A DNA stretch of 64,000 bases from Actinobacillus suis ATCC 33415 (GTDB lineage Bacteria > Pseudomonadota > Gammaproteobacteria > Enterobacterales > Pasteurellaceae): assembly GCF_000739435.1 (NCBI RefSeq), contig NZ_CP009159.1, positions 310,001-374,000 on the forward strand, in the 5' to 3' direction. Positions 21,071-29,615 of this stretch are shown here, piece by piece; positions within the stretch are counted from its first letter, which is position 1; every line of letters starts with the position of its first letter. The notes below the pieces were generated by a model, which was given only the letters and a program-made list of their open reading frames with translations, was not told the origin of the DNA and searched no databases. The position numbers were made by a program, and so were the translations under genes.

Positions 21071-21910
21071 ATGAACGAGCTTAAACTTTTTGAAAATAGC
21101 CAAATTCGTTCAGTATGGGACGAAGAGCAAGAAGAATGGTTTTTTAGTATTGTGGATATTGTGGCGGCATTAACGGGCAGTAGTAATCCACGTCGTTATT
21201 GGAGTGATCTAAAACGAAAAATTACTGAAGATGAAGGTGGAATTGAGTTGTACGAAAAAATCGTACAACTGAAAATGCAATCATCAGATAACAAGTTTTA
21301 TCGTACAGATGCTTCTGATATGTCAGGTATTTTCCGTATAATCCAATCTATTCCAAGCCCTAAAGCTGAACCATTCAAACTGTGGTTAGCTCAAGTTGGA
21401 AAAGAGCGAATTGATGAAATTATTGATCCTGAATTAACTATCGACCGTGCGCTACAAACCTACTTGCAAAAGGGTTACAGTAAAGAGTGGATTAATCAGC
21501 GTTTACAAGCAATCCAAGTACGTAAAGAATTAACTGATGAATGGCAATCTCATGGCGTTCAGCACGGTGCGGAATATGCTATTTTGACTAATGAGATTAG
21601 CCGTGCCTGGAGTGGAATGAGTACCAAAGAGTACAAAACATTCAAAGGGTTAAAAAAAGAAAATTTACGAGATAATATGACAACGCTTGAGTTGGTGTTA
21701 AATATGTTAGCGGAAGCGACAACAACGGAGCTGACTCGTCAAACTAATCCGCAAGGTTTGGAAGAAAATAAGGCGGTTGCGAAGCGTGGCGGAACGGTTG
21801 CAGGTAATGCAAGAAAAGAGATTGAAGCACAAACGGGTAAACCGGTTATTAGCAAGCAAAATGCGATTGATTTTGCTAAGTTAATTGAAGATGTAACAAA
21901 AAATAAATAA
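21071..21910 (+). CDS. Orphan BRO-N domain protein (phage antirepressor-like)
   Basis: 279 residues. The N-terminal part (about 1-115, with IRSVWDEEQEEWFFSIVDIVAALTGS, RYWSDLKRKI and SIPSPKAEPFKLWLAQVGKERIDE) is a BRO-N domain, the DNA-binding module of phage and baculovirus antirepressor-like proteins. The middle (DRALQTYLQKGYSKEWINQRLQAIQVRKELTDEW) and the C-terminal GGTVAGNARKEIEAQTGKPVIS match a widespread chromosomal family of unknown function. No integrase or other phage gene lies near it. The ribosome site is AAAGGAG. Its neighbours gyrA and uup are housekeeping genes. Confidence 0.85.
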   Translation: MNELKLFENSQIRSVWDEEQEEWFFSIVDIVAALTGSSNPRRYWSDLKRKITEDEGGIELYEKIVQLKMQSSDNKFYRTDASDMSGIFRIIQSIPSPKAEPFKLWLAQVGKERIDEIIDPELTIDRALQTYLQKGYSKEWINQRLQAIQVRKELTDEWQSHGVQHGAEYAILTNEISRAWSGMSTKEYKTFKGLKKENLRDNMTTLELVLNMLAEATTTELTRQTNPQGLEENKAVAKRGGTVAGNARKEIEAQTGKPVISKQNAIDFAKLIEDVTKNK

Positions 21911-21967
21911 GAGAACGAAATATTTTGCGCTAAGCGGAAAGCATCAAATTTAAAGATTTTTTATAAT

Positions 21968-21996
21968 TTGGTATTTATCAGTTTGATAGATACCAA
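21968..21996. promoter_or_regulatory. Hairpin between the BRO gene and uup
   Basis: TTGGTATTTATC and GATAGATACCAA form a 12-bp stem (one G-T pair) with a 5-base loop. There is no T-run, so it may be a transcript-stabilising hairpin or an operator before uup. Confidence 0.4.
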
Positions 21997-22022
21997 CACA
22001 AATATAAGTATCGAGAAATAAT

Positions 22023-23966
22023 ATGGCACTACTAAATTTATCCAATGCCTATTTAGGTTTTGGCGATCATCCGTTATTGGATCATACGGAATTACATATT
22101 GAACCGGGCGAGCGTGTTTGTTTGGTTGGACGCAACGGGGCGGGAAAATCCACGCTGATGAAAGTTTTGGCGGGCGAAGTTCAGTTGGATGACGGTAAAC
22201 TGATTTTTGAAAAAGATATTGTGGTGACACGCCTTGAGCAAGATCCGCCTCGTCATATCCAAGATACGGTATTTGATTATGTAGCGGAAGGCATTGCGCA
22301 TCTTAGCGACTTATTAAAGCAATATCACCACATTTCGCAACAAATGCAGACTGATTATAGCGATGAGCTATTAGCCAAATTATCGAATGTACAGGCTCAA
22401 CTTGAGCATAACAACGGTTGGCAGTTTGAGAATCGTATCCAAGATACTCTTAAATTATTAGAGCTAGATCCAGATAAACGTTTATGCGAATTATCGGGCG
22501 GTTGGGTTCGCCGTGCGGCATTAGCTCGTGCATTGGTTGCGGATCCGGATATTCTGTTATTAGATGAACCGACCAACCATTTGGATGTGGAAGCAATTAC
22601 TTGGCTTGAGGATTTATTGCTCAATTTCAAAGGCTCGATCATCTTTATTTCGCACGACCGTTCGTTTATTCGTAAGATGGCGACTCGCATTGTCGATCTT
22701 GACCGAGGTAAGCTAGTTTCTTATCCAAGTAATTACGATGTGTATTTAGAAACTAAAGCGGAAGATTTGCGTGTTGAAGCATTACAAAATGAACTTTTTG
22801 ACAAAAAACTTGCGCAAGAAGAAGTGTGGATTCGTCAAGGTATCAAAGCTCGCCGTACCCGTAATGAAGGGCGTGTGCGAGCATTAAAAGCCTTACGTGA
22901 AGAACGCCGTAATCGCCGAGAAGTACAGGGTACGGCTAAAATTCAAATCGATCAAACCGCACGTTCCGGCAAAATCGTCTTCGAAGTAGAAAATGCAAGT
23001 TATGAAATTGAAGGTAAAACTTTACTGAAAAATTTCACAACTACCATTCAGCGAGGCGATAAGATTGCGTTAGTTGGGGCGAACGGCTGCGGTAAAACCA
23101 CCTTTATCAAATTATTATTAGGTGAGTTGCAACCGACTTCAGGCTCAATTCGTTGCGGTACGAAACTGGAAGTGGCTTACTTCGACCAATATCGTGCCGA
23201 ACTTGATCTTGAAAAAACGGTAATGGATAACGTGGCGGATGGCAAACAAGACGTAGAAGTAAACGGGGTAAAACGCCACGTGTTAGGTTATCTACAAGAT
23301 TTCTTGTTTCCACCAAAACGTGCGATGACTCCGGTAAAAGCCTTGTCGGGCGGTGAGCGTAACCGTTTATTACTGGCTAAATTATTGCTTAAACCGAATA
23401 ACTTATTGATTCTGGATGAGCCGACCAATGACTTGGACGTTGAAACTCTTGAGTTATTGGAAGAGTTATTGGCGGATTATCAAGGTACATTGCTGATTGT
23501 GAGCCACGACCGTCAATTTATCGACAATACCGTAACGGAATGTTATTTCTTTGAAGGTAATGGCGTTCTGAATAAGTATGTAGGCGGTTATTTTGATGCG
23601 AAACAGCAACAAGAAAACTACCACGCCACACTTGCACAGAACCAGCCAAACAAGCGGTCAAATTCTGCAGAAAATTTGCAAAAAACAGAAGAAAAACAAC
23701 CGCTTGTAACGAAGTCGGAACCGGCGAAAAAAGTAAAACTCTCGTATAAAGATCAAAGAGAATTAGATGAATTACCGGCAAAAATGGAAGCCTTAGAGGC
23801 AGAAATGGAAAGTTTGCAGGCAGAAGTAAATAGTGCGGACTTTTTCAGTAAAGATCCAAGCTATACGCAAGCACAATTACAAAAACTGGCGGATGCGGAA
23901 ATGGCGTTAGAAGCCTCTTTTGAGCGTTGGGAAGCGTTAGAAAATATTCGTAACGGTAATATTTAG
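22023..23966 (+). CDS. uup: ABC-F ATPase Uup
   Basis: Uup is a soluble ABC-F protein with two ATPase domains that acts at the ribosome and was first found through precise transposon excision. The 647 residues show Walker A GRNGAGKST and GANGCGKTT, signatures LSGGWVRR and LSGGERNR, and Walker B ILLLDEPTNHLDVE and LLILDEPTNDLDVE. The ABC-F linker lies between the domains, and a C-terminal coiled coil (about 570-640) binds DNA in relatives. The segment joining ABC2 to this coil is encoded across an inverted uptake pair (23650-23707). Confidence 0.95.
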   Translation: MALLNLSNAYLGFGDHPLLDHTELHIEPGERVCLVGRNGAGKSTLMKVLAGEVQLDDGKLIFEKDIVVTRLEQDPPRHIQDTVFDYVAEGIAHLSDLLKQYHHISQQMQTDYSDELLAKLSNVQAQLEHNNGWQFENRIQDTLKLLELDPDKRLCELSGGWVRRAALARALVADPDILLLDEPTNHLDVEAITWLEDLLLNFKGSIIFISHDRSFIRKMATRIVDLDRGKLVSYPSNYDVYLETKAEDLRVEALQNELFDKKLAQEEVWIRQGIKARRTRNEGRVRALKALREERRNRREVQGTAKIQIDQTARSGKIVFEVENASYEIEGKTLLKNFTTTIQRGDKIALVGANGCGKTTFIKLLLGELQPTSGSIRCGTKLEVAYFDQYRAELDLEKTVMDNVADGKQDVEVNGVKRHVLGYLQDFLFPPKRAMTPVKALSGGERNRLLLAKLLLKPNNLLILDEPTNDLDVETLELLEELLADYQGTLLIVSHDRQFIDNTVTECYFFEGNGVLNKYVGGYFDAKQQQENYHATLAQNQPNKRSNSAENLQKTEEKQPLVTKSEPAKKVKLSYKDQRELDELPAKMEALEAEMESLQAEVNSADFFSKDPSYTQAQLQKLADAEMALEASFERWEALENIRNGNI

Positions 23967-23973
23967 TAATTAA

Positions 23974-24005
23974 TTTCTTGTTTAATTTTTTGATTAAACG
24001 AGAAA
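23974..24005. terminator. Bidirectional terminator between uup and the hydrolase gene
   Basis: TTTCTTGTTTAAT and ATTAAACGAGAAA form a 13-bp stem with one G-T pair around TTTTTG, between convergent genes. Confidence 0.7.
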
Positions 24006-24008
24006 ATC

Positions 24009-24860
24009 TTATAGCATCGCTTTGAGGATATTAAACAGCTTTTGTTTATCTCGAGTTGAAAAAAGATCGTGGGCAGAACCGGGGTAAAGCATAACGCCGA
24101 TTTCTTGGTATTTCTGCCAATCTAAGCGGTCAAATTCCACTAAATCTTCGCGATTACCGCTGGATAAAAACAGATGTAACTGATTACGGAAGCCTTGCTG
24201 TTTTTGCTGTAATAGCGCTAAGTCGGTTAGTTCAAACTGTGCAAGTTGATAACGTTCATTGAGTGCTTCTCGATAAGCGCTCATATGAATTTTATCGAAG
24301 ACTTTTGTCTGTGGAGAAAATGCAAAGGTTTGATCGGCAAATAAGTAATGCCCAAATAAAATCGCGGCATAGCCTCCGGCGGAGCAGCCGGCAGTCATTA
24401 TTTTTGTCGGTTGTAACGCTGAAATAAGTTGCATCAAATAAGCAAGATAGTATTCAAAGTGTAGCAAATACCACGCCTGAAAATTATCTTTCACACAGAT
24501 ATAGTTATATTCAGGGTGTTGTGCAATAAAAGAAGAAAAGGAAAAATCTAGCGCTGTTTGATTCAGCTGATTTAGATTAGTTAACTGTGGATCTTGAAGA
24601 TAATAGTTTTCAATGTGCTGAAAATAGAAGCCTTGAAAAAAGACAATAAGCGGTGCGTTTTCTTGATTTTTTACCACTTTAAAAGAATGCTCAAATGAAA
24701 ACTCAGGTTTTTCCGGGCGGTTTAATTGCTTATTTAATAGTTCAAGTAAAGCATATTCATCATAATGCGCTTGCTGTGTAAGATCGGGAGAAAGTGGGAT
24801 AAAAGATGATGATTGCTGGATATATTGCATATAGCGTTGATATTTTTCAGCATTTAACAT
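24009..24860 (-). CDS. Uncharacterised alpha/beta-hydrolase-like protein
   Basis: 283 residues, not recognised by name. The sequence MTAGCSAGGYAAILFGHYL is a nucleophile elbow (GxSxGG) of an alpha/beta hydrolase. SSGNREDLVEFD could supply the acid and GSAHDLFSTRD near the C-terminus the histidine, so a serine hydrolase triad is plausible. There is no signal peptide and no membrane segment. IVFFQGFYF may be the first core strand and oxyanion region. The substrate is unknown. It is divergent from tcdA, with only 37 bp between the starts. Confidence 0.75.
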   Translation of the reverse strand: MLNAEKYQRYMQYIQQSSSFIPLSPDLTQQAHYDEYALLELLNKQLNRPEKPEFSFEHSFKVVKNQENAPLIVFFQGFYFQHIENYYLQDPQLTNLNQLNQTALDFSFSSFIAQHPEYNYICVKDNFQAWYLLHFEYYLAYLMQLISALQPTKIMTAGCSAGGYAAILFGHYLFADQTFAFSPQTKVFDKIHMSAYREALNERYQLAQFELTDLALLQQKQQGFRNQLHLFLSSGNREDLVEFDRLDWQKYQEIGVMLYPGSAHDLFSTRDKQKLFNILKAML

Positions 24861-24897
24861 AGGAAAGCCTATTTAGTTGAAATTTTTTGGATAGTAT

Positions 24898-25662
24898 ATG
24901 ACAAGAATTGATAATTATGAACAACGTTTTGGTGGAATTGGGCGACTTTATACGCCGGAAGGCTTAGCGAAATTACGCCAAGCGCATATTTGTGTGATTG
25001 GGATTGGCGGTGTTGGTTCGTGGGCGGTGGAAGCGCTTGCTCGTTCTGGAATTGGCAAAATCACTATGATTGATATGGACGATATTTGCGTGACTAATAT
25101 CAACCGCCAAATTCATGCGATGACCGGTACGGTTGCTCAGTTAAAAACCGAAGTGATGAAAGAACGTATTGAGCGGATTAATCCCGAATGTGTGGTGGAA
25201 ATTATTGATGATTTCATCACATCGGAGAATATCCCCGAATATCTGAATCGTGGTTATGATTATGTGATTGATGCAATTGATTCGGTGAAAACCAAAGCGG
25301 CACTCATCGCTTACTGTAAGCGTAATAAAATCAGAATGATTACTACTGGTGGCGCAGGCGGCCAGACCGATCCGACTCAGATTCAAATTACCGATTTAAG
25401 TAAAACGATTCAGGATCCGCTCGCCTCAAAAGTGCGTTCGTTATTGCGTAAGGAATACAATTTTAGTCAAAACCCAAAACGTAAGTTTGGCATTGACTGC
25501 GTATTCTCAACGCAACCGCTCATTTTCCCGAAAATGGGAGAGGGCTGTGAAGTATCGGCAACAATGAACTGTGCCAACGGTTTTGGTGCGGTAACAATGG
25601 TTACGGCAACCTTCGGCTTTTTTGCGGTAAGTCGAGTGATTGATAAGCTGCTAAAGGCTTAG
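24898..25662 (+). CDS. tcdA: tRNA threonylcarbamoyladenosine dehydratase
   Basis: TcdA (CsdL/YgdL) is an E1-like enzyme that uses ATP to cyclise t6A37 of tRNA to ct6A. The 254 residues contain the Rossmann nucleotide site VIGIGGVGSWAVEALARSGIGKITMIDMDDICVTNINRQ, the DYVIDAIDSVKTKAALI block and the C-terminal FSTQPLIFPK. In E. coli it works with the CsdA/CsdE sulfur system; no csd gene is adjacent here. It starts 37 bp from the divergent hydrolase gene. Confidence 0.95.
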   Translation: MTRIDNYEQRFGGIGRLYTPEGLAKLRQAHICVIGIGGVGSWAVEALARSGIGKITMIDMDDICVTNINRQIHAMTGTVAQLKTEVMKERIERINPECVVEIIDDFITSENIPEYLNRGYDYVIDAIDSVKTKAALIAYCKRNKIRMITTGGAGGQTDPTQIQITDLSKTIQDPLASKVRSLLRKEYNFSQNPKRKFGIDCVFSTQPLIFPKMGEGCEVSATMNCANGFGAVTMVTATFGFFAVSRVIDKLLKA

Positions 25663-25664
25663 TG

Positions 25665-25724
25665 ACAAGCGGTTAAATTTCGCTGAAAATTTGCAAAAAA
25701 TAGCTGAAATTTGACCGCTTGTTT
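25665..25724. terminator. Inverted uptake pair after tcdA
   Basis: ACAAGCGGTTAAATTT faces AAATTTGACCGCTTGT, followed by TTT. Between convergent tcdA and adhE. Confidence 0.75.
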
Positions 25725-25730
25725 TAAGCA

Positions 25731-25760
25731 AAAGAAAAGGGCTAACTTTTGTTAGCCCTT
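25731..25760 (-). terminator. Terminator of adhE
   Basis: AAGGGCTAAC and GTTAGCCCTT pair. On the minus strand the stem is followed by TTCTTTTG, 40 bp past the adhE stop. Confidence 0.8.
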
Positions 25761-25801
25761 CGTTCATTTATCAATCAATCATAATAAGGAATTTGGTGAA
25801 C

Positions 25802-28417
25802 TTATTTACCGTAGTAAGCTTTAGTCATTAGCTCTTCCATATCTTCTACCATTGCAAGACGTGGGTTTGCTGGAGTACATTGGTCTTCAAAGGCATTTAA
25901 TGCAAGCTCACGACGTGCTGCTAAGAACTCTTGTTCATCAATACCTTGCTCACGTAAAGACATTTTCACGCCACAACGTACCGCTAAGTCGTGTACGGCT
26001 TTTGCATAGGATTCCACCGCTTCTTCCGGAGTTGCTGCTGGTAAACCTAAAATACGTGCAATGTCTTGGAAGCGTTTATCCGCAACATAGTTTGTGTATT
26101 TCGGCCAAGTTGCCACTTTCGTTGGGCGAGTACCGTTATAACGAATCACGTGTGGCAATAAAATCGCATTGGTACGACCATGAATCGTGTGGAATTTACC
26201 ACCGATTTTGTGCGCCATTGAGTGACAAATACCTAAGAATGCATTCGCAAATGCCATACCTGCCATGGTTGAGGCGTTGTGCATTTTTTCACGAGCGACT
26301 TCATCAAATTCTTTCACGGATTTTTCTAAGTTTTCAAATACCAGTTTAATTGCTTGTAACGCTAAACCGTCGGTGTAGTCGTTGGCAAGAATTGAAGTAT
26401 AAGCTTCTGTTGCGTGAGTTAATACGTCTAAACCTGTATCTGCTGCAACGTGAGCCGGTACTGACATTACTAATGCAGGGTCAACAATTGCAACGGTTGG
26501 GGTTAATGAGTAGTCTGCTAAAGGATATTTAATATCGCCGTCAGTAATTACTGCAAACGGTGTTACTTCAGAACCTGTACCAGATGTGGTTGGAATACCG
26601 ACAAATTTTGCTTTACGACCTAATTGTGGGAATTTGAACGCACGTTTACGGATATCCATAAATTTTTGGACTAAATCACGGAAATCCACTTCCGGTTGTT
26701 CATAGAATAACCACATTACTTTTGCCGCATCCATTGGTGAACCGCCACCTAATGCAATAATAGTATCCGGTTGGAAGCTGCGCATTAGCTCTGTACCACG
26801 TTGTACGGTTTGTAAACTTGGGTTTGGTTCAACATCGGTAAATAGCTGAATCATCACTTTATTACGACGTTGACGTAACTGATCAGTAATTCTATCTACA
26901 AAGCCAAGATCTACCATTGAGCGGTCGGTGACGATCATCACTTTTTCAGCATTTTTCATTGATTTGAGATATTGGATTGAATCGCGCTCAAAGTAGATTT
27001 TTGATGGAACTTTAAACCATTGCATATTGTTTCTCCGTCTGCCCACACGTTTAATATTAATTAAGTTCACTGCACTTACGTTGTTACTTACAGAGTTTTT
27101 ACCGTAAGAGCCACAACCTAATGTGAGGGACGGTAGGAATGAGTTATATACATCGCCGATACCACCGAATGTTGACGGTGAGTTCCAAATCACACGAATT
27201 GCTTTAACACGTTCACCGAATGTTCTAGCTAATTCGGCATTTTGTGTGTGAATTGCCGCTGAGTGCCCTAAACCATGGAAATTCACCATCGCTTCAGAAA
27301 GCTCTAAACCATGTTCGGTTGAGTTTGATTTTAATAATGCAAGTACTGGTGATAATTTTTCACGAGTAAGCGGCTCACCTTCTCCAACAAAAGCGCATTC
27401 TGCAAGTAGGATATTCGTTTTTGGTGGCACGCTGAAGCCTGCTTGTTCGGCAATCCATGCAGCCGGTTTACCTACTACCGCCGCATTTAGTTTTGCACCG
27501 GCACAGTTTTCATCTTTTGCTTTATCCACACCGAAAATGAATTTTTCTAATAGTGCTTTTTCTTTTTTATTTACGAGATATACGCCGTAAGATTGCATTT
27601 CTTTAACGAAATCGGCATAAATTTCTTTATCGACAATTGCTGCTTGTTCAGATGCACAAATCATACCGTTGTCAAAAGATTTTGACATTACAATGTCATA
27701 AACGGCTTGTTCTAATTTTGCTGTTTTTTCAACATAAGCCGGTACGTTACCTGCCCCTACGCCTAATGCTGGTTTACCGCAAGAATATGCCGCTTCAACC
27801 ATAGCATTACCACCTGTTGCAAGAATGGTTGCGATGCCAGGGTGTTTCATTAATGCTGAAGTACCTTCCATTGACGGGGTTTCAATCCATTGTACGCAAT
27901 TTTCCGGTGCGCCGGCAGCAACTGCTGCATCACGAACAATTTGCGCTGCATGAGCTGAAGATTTTTGTGCAGAAGGGTGGAAAGCAAAAACGATTGGGTT
28001 ACGAGTTTTAAGAGCGATTAACGCTTTGAAAATGGTTGTTGAGGTTGGGTTAGTTGTTGGCGTGATACCACATACAACACCGACAGGATCAGCAATTTCG
28101 GTAATACCGGTTACATCATCTTCACTAATTACGCCGGCTGTTTTTAAATGACGCATATTATTGACGACATATTCACAGGCAAATAAGTTTTTAGTTGCTT
28201 TATCCTCAAATACACCTCGACCTGTTTCTTCATAAGCATGCATTGCGAGTATGCCATGTTTATCCAGTGCCGCCACAGAGGCTTTCGCTACGATATAATC
28301 CACTTGTTCTTGGTTAAGCTGACGGAATTCGTCTAATGCTTTTAAACCTTTTTCAACAAGTACATTTACTTCTGCTTGAGCGTCATATGGTTGTGCATTT
28401 TTTGCATTGTTAGCCAT
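25802..28417 (-). CDS. adhE: Bifunctional acetaldehyde-CoA/alcohol dehydrogenase
   Basis: AdhE reduces acetyl-CoA to acetaldehyde and then ethanol, re-oxidising NADH in fermentation, and forms spirosomes. The N-terminal aldehyde dehydrogenase half has the catalytic Cys in SFDNGMICASEQ (residue 254). The C-terminal iron alcohol dehydrogenase half starts near 450 with PSKIYFERDSIQYL and has GGGSPMDAAKVMW, plus the metal-site histidines in HSMAHKIGGKFHTIHGR. Length 871 is close to the usual 890. A perfect FNR box stands upstream, so anaerobic induction is expected. Monocistronic. Confidence 0.97.
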   Translation of the reverse strand: MANNAKNAQPYDAQAEVNVLVEKGLKALDEFRQLNQEQVDYIVAKASVAALDKHGILAMHAYEETGRGVFEDKATKNLFACEYVVNNMRHLKTAGVISEDDVTGITEIADPVGVVCGITPTTNPTSTTIFKALIALKTRNPIVFAFHPSAQKSSAHAAQIVRDAAVAAGAPENCVQWIETPSMEGTSALMKHPGIATILATGGNAMVEAAYSCGKPALGVGAGNVPAYVEKTAKLEQAVYDIVMSKSFDNGMICASEQAAIVDKEIYADFVKEMQSYGVYLVNKKEKALLEKFIFGVDKAKDENCAGAKLNAAVVGKPAAWIAEQAGFSVPPKTNILLAECAFVGEGEPLTREKLSPVLALLKSNSTEHGLELSEAMVNFHGLGHSAAIHTQNAELARTFGERVKAIRVIWNSPSTFGGIGDVYNSFLPSLTLGCGSYGKNSVSNNVSAVNLINIKRVGRRRNNMQWFKVPSKIYFERDSIQYLKSMKNAEKVMIVTDRSMVDLGFVDRITDQLRQRRNKVMIQLFTDVEPNPSLQTVQRGTELMRSFQPDTIIALGGGSPMDAAKVMWLFYEQPEVDFRDLVQKFMDIRKRAFKFPQLGRKAKFVGIPTTSGTGSEVTPFAVITDGDIKYPLADYSLTPTVAIVDPALVMSVPAHVAADTGLDVLTHATEAYTSILANDYTDGLALQAIKLVFENLEKSVKEFDEVAREKMHNASTMAGMAFANAFLGICHSMAHKIGGKFHTIHGRTNAILLPHVIRYNGTRPTKVATWPKYTNYVADKRFQDIARILGLPAATPEEAVESYAKAVHDLAVRCGVKMSLREQGIDEQEFLAARRELALNAFEDQCTPANPRLAMVEDMEELMTKAYYGK

Positions 28418-28523
28418 AGTTTGGTTCCTCTAAAGTTTCAAATTTTAAATTTTTTTAACTGATGAAATTATTGCCTAAATGTCTGTAAATTTCATTTAAA
28501 ATAATAACTCTTTAGAAGTATTT

Positions 28524-28537
28524 TTGATTTGAATCAA
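28524..28537 (-). promoter_or_regulatory. FNR box of adhE
   Basis: TTGATTTGAATCAA is a perfect match to the FNR consensus TTGAT-N4-ATCAA, extended by T/A flanks to a longer palindrome. It is centred 113 bp before the adhE start. AT-rich -10-like hexamers near 28498-28506 place it at roughly -37 to -40, close to the class II position. Confidence 0.85.
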
Positions 28538-28575
28538 AAATAAAATAGCGTGAAATTTATTGGAAACGAATAAAA

Positions 28576-28597
28576 AACACACCGTTAACAGTGTGTT
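28576..28597 (-). other. Weak hairpin between adhE and hemC
   Basis: AACACAC and GTGTGTT pair around an 8-base loop. On the minus strand the stem is followed by TTTTATT. It would matter only if adhE transcription also starts further upstream than the FNR-linked promoter. Confidence 0.3.
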
Positions 28598-28684
28598 AAC
28601 TTTGCACAGAAATTTTGGAAGTTCGGGCAATTAATGGTAGGATAACACTACTTATATAAATAGAATAAAGTTGTGAAATTACCT

Positions 28685-29614
28685 ATGAAAGATATTTTAC
28701 GTATTGCAACACGCCAAAGCCCGTTAGCGCTATGGCAAGCTAATTTTGTGAAAAAGGAATTAGAAAAACGTTTTCCGGAACTCCTGGTTGAATTAGTCAC
28801 CATGGTAACCAAAGGCGATATTATTTTAGATACGCCATTGGCTAAAATCGGTGGCAAGGGCTTGTTTGTTAAAGAATTAGAATTAGCGCTTTTAGAAAAC
28901 CGTGCGGATATTGCGGTGCATTCGATGAAAGATGTGCCGATGACATTTCCGGAAGGTTTAGGTTTGGCGGTAATTTGTGAGCGAGAAGATCCGCGTGATG
29001 CGTTTGTTTCAAATAAATATCAAAATTTAGATGAATTGCCAGCCGGCGCTGTTGTAGGTACATCCAGTTTACGCCGCCAGTGTCAATTAATGGCAAAATA
29101 TCCGCATTTGGAAGTGAAATCTTTGCGTGGTAATGTTGGAACGCGTTTATCTAAATTGGATAATGGTGAATATGATGCGATTATTTTGGCATCGGCTGGA
29201 TTAATTCGCTTAGGTATGCCTGAACGTATTCGTAGCTTTATTGCGGTGGAACAATCTTTACCAGCTGCCGGACAAGGGGCGGTGGGAATTGAAACACGTG
29301 TAAATGATGAGCGAGTGTTAAATTATCTTGCAAGTTTAAATCATAATCCGACCGCTTGTTGTGTTATGGCGGAGCGAGCGATGAACACCCGTTTGCAAGG
29401 TGGATGCCAAGTGCCAATTGGTGGCTTTGCAACGCTAAATGGGAATGAAATTACCTTAAATGCGTTGGTTGGTGCACTTGACGGCTCAACTATTATTCGA
29501 GCTTCAGGCGTAGCTGATATAGAAGATGCTGAACAGCTTGGAATCTCTGTTGCCGAACAGCTTCTAGCACAAGGTGCAGATAAAATTCTCGCAGAAGTAT
29601 ATAAAGACGAATAA
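28685..29614 (+). CDS. hemC: Porphobilinogen deaminase (hydroxymethylbilane synthase)
   Basis: HemC joins four porphobilinogens into hydroxymethylbilane in haem synthesis. The 309-residue protein has [14 protein letters not shown] at the start, [25 protein letters not shown] and [10 protein letters not shown], whose Cys carries the dipyrromethane cofactor. I place the start at the ATG at 28685, since [11 protein letters not shown] aligns with the family; a GTG four codons upstream is possible. It is the first gene of hemCDXY. Confidence 0.96.
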   Translation: MKDILRIATRQSPLALWQANFVKKELEKRFPELLVELVTMVTKGDIILDTPLAKIGGKGLFVKELELALLENRADIAVHSMKDVPMTFPEGLGLAVICEREDPRDAFVSNKYQNLDELPAGAVVGTSSLRRQCQLMAKYPHLEVKSLRGNVGTRLSKLDNGEYDAIILASAGLIRLGMPERIRSFIAVEQSLPAAGQGAVGIETRVNDERVLNYLASLNHNPTACCVMAERAMNTRLQGGCQVPIGGFATLNGNEITLNALVGALDGSTIIRASGVADIEDAEQLGISVAEQLLAQGADKILAEVYKDE

Positions 29615-29615
29615 T

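Noticed and set aside
21071..21910. Prophage or genomic island around the BRO gene
   Set aside because: No integrase, attachment repeats or other phage genes; both neighbours are intact housekeeping genes.
25852..26349. 165-codon open frame antisense to adhE
   Set aside because: Shadow of the conserved alcohol dehydrogenase half; Leu/Arg/His-rich with no recognisable motif.
28673..28684. GTG start for hemC
   Set aside because: Possible, but family alignment begins at the ATG four codons later.
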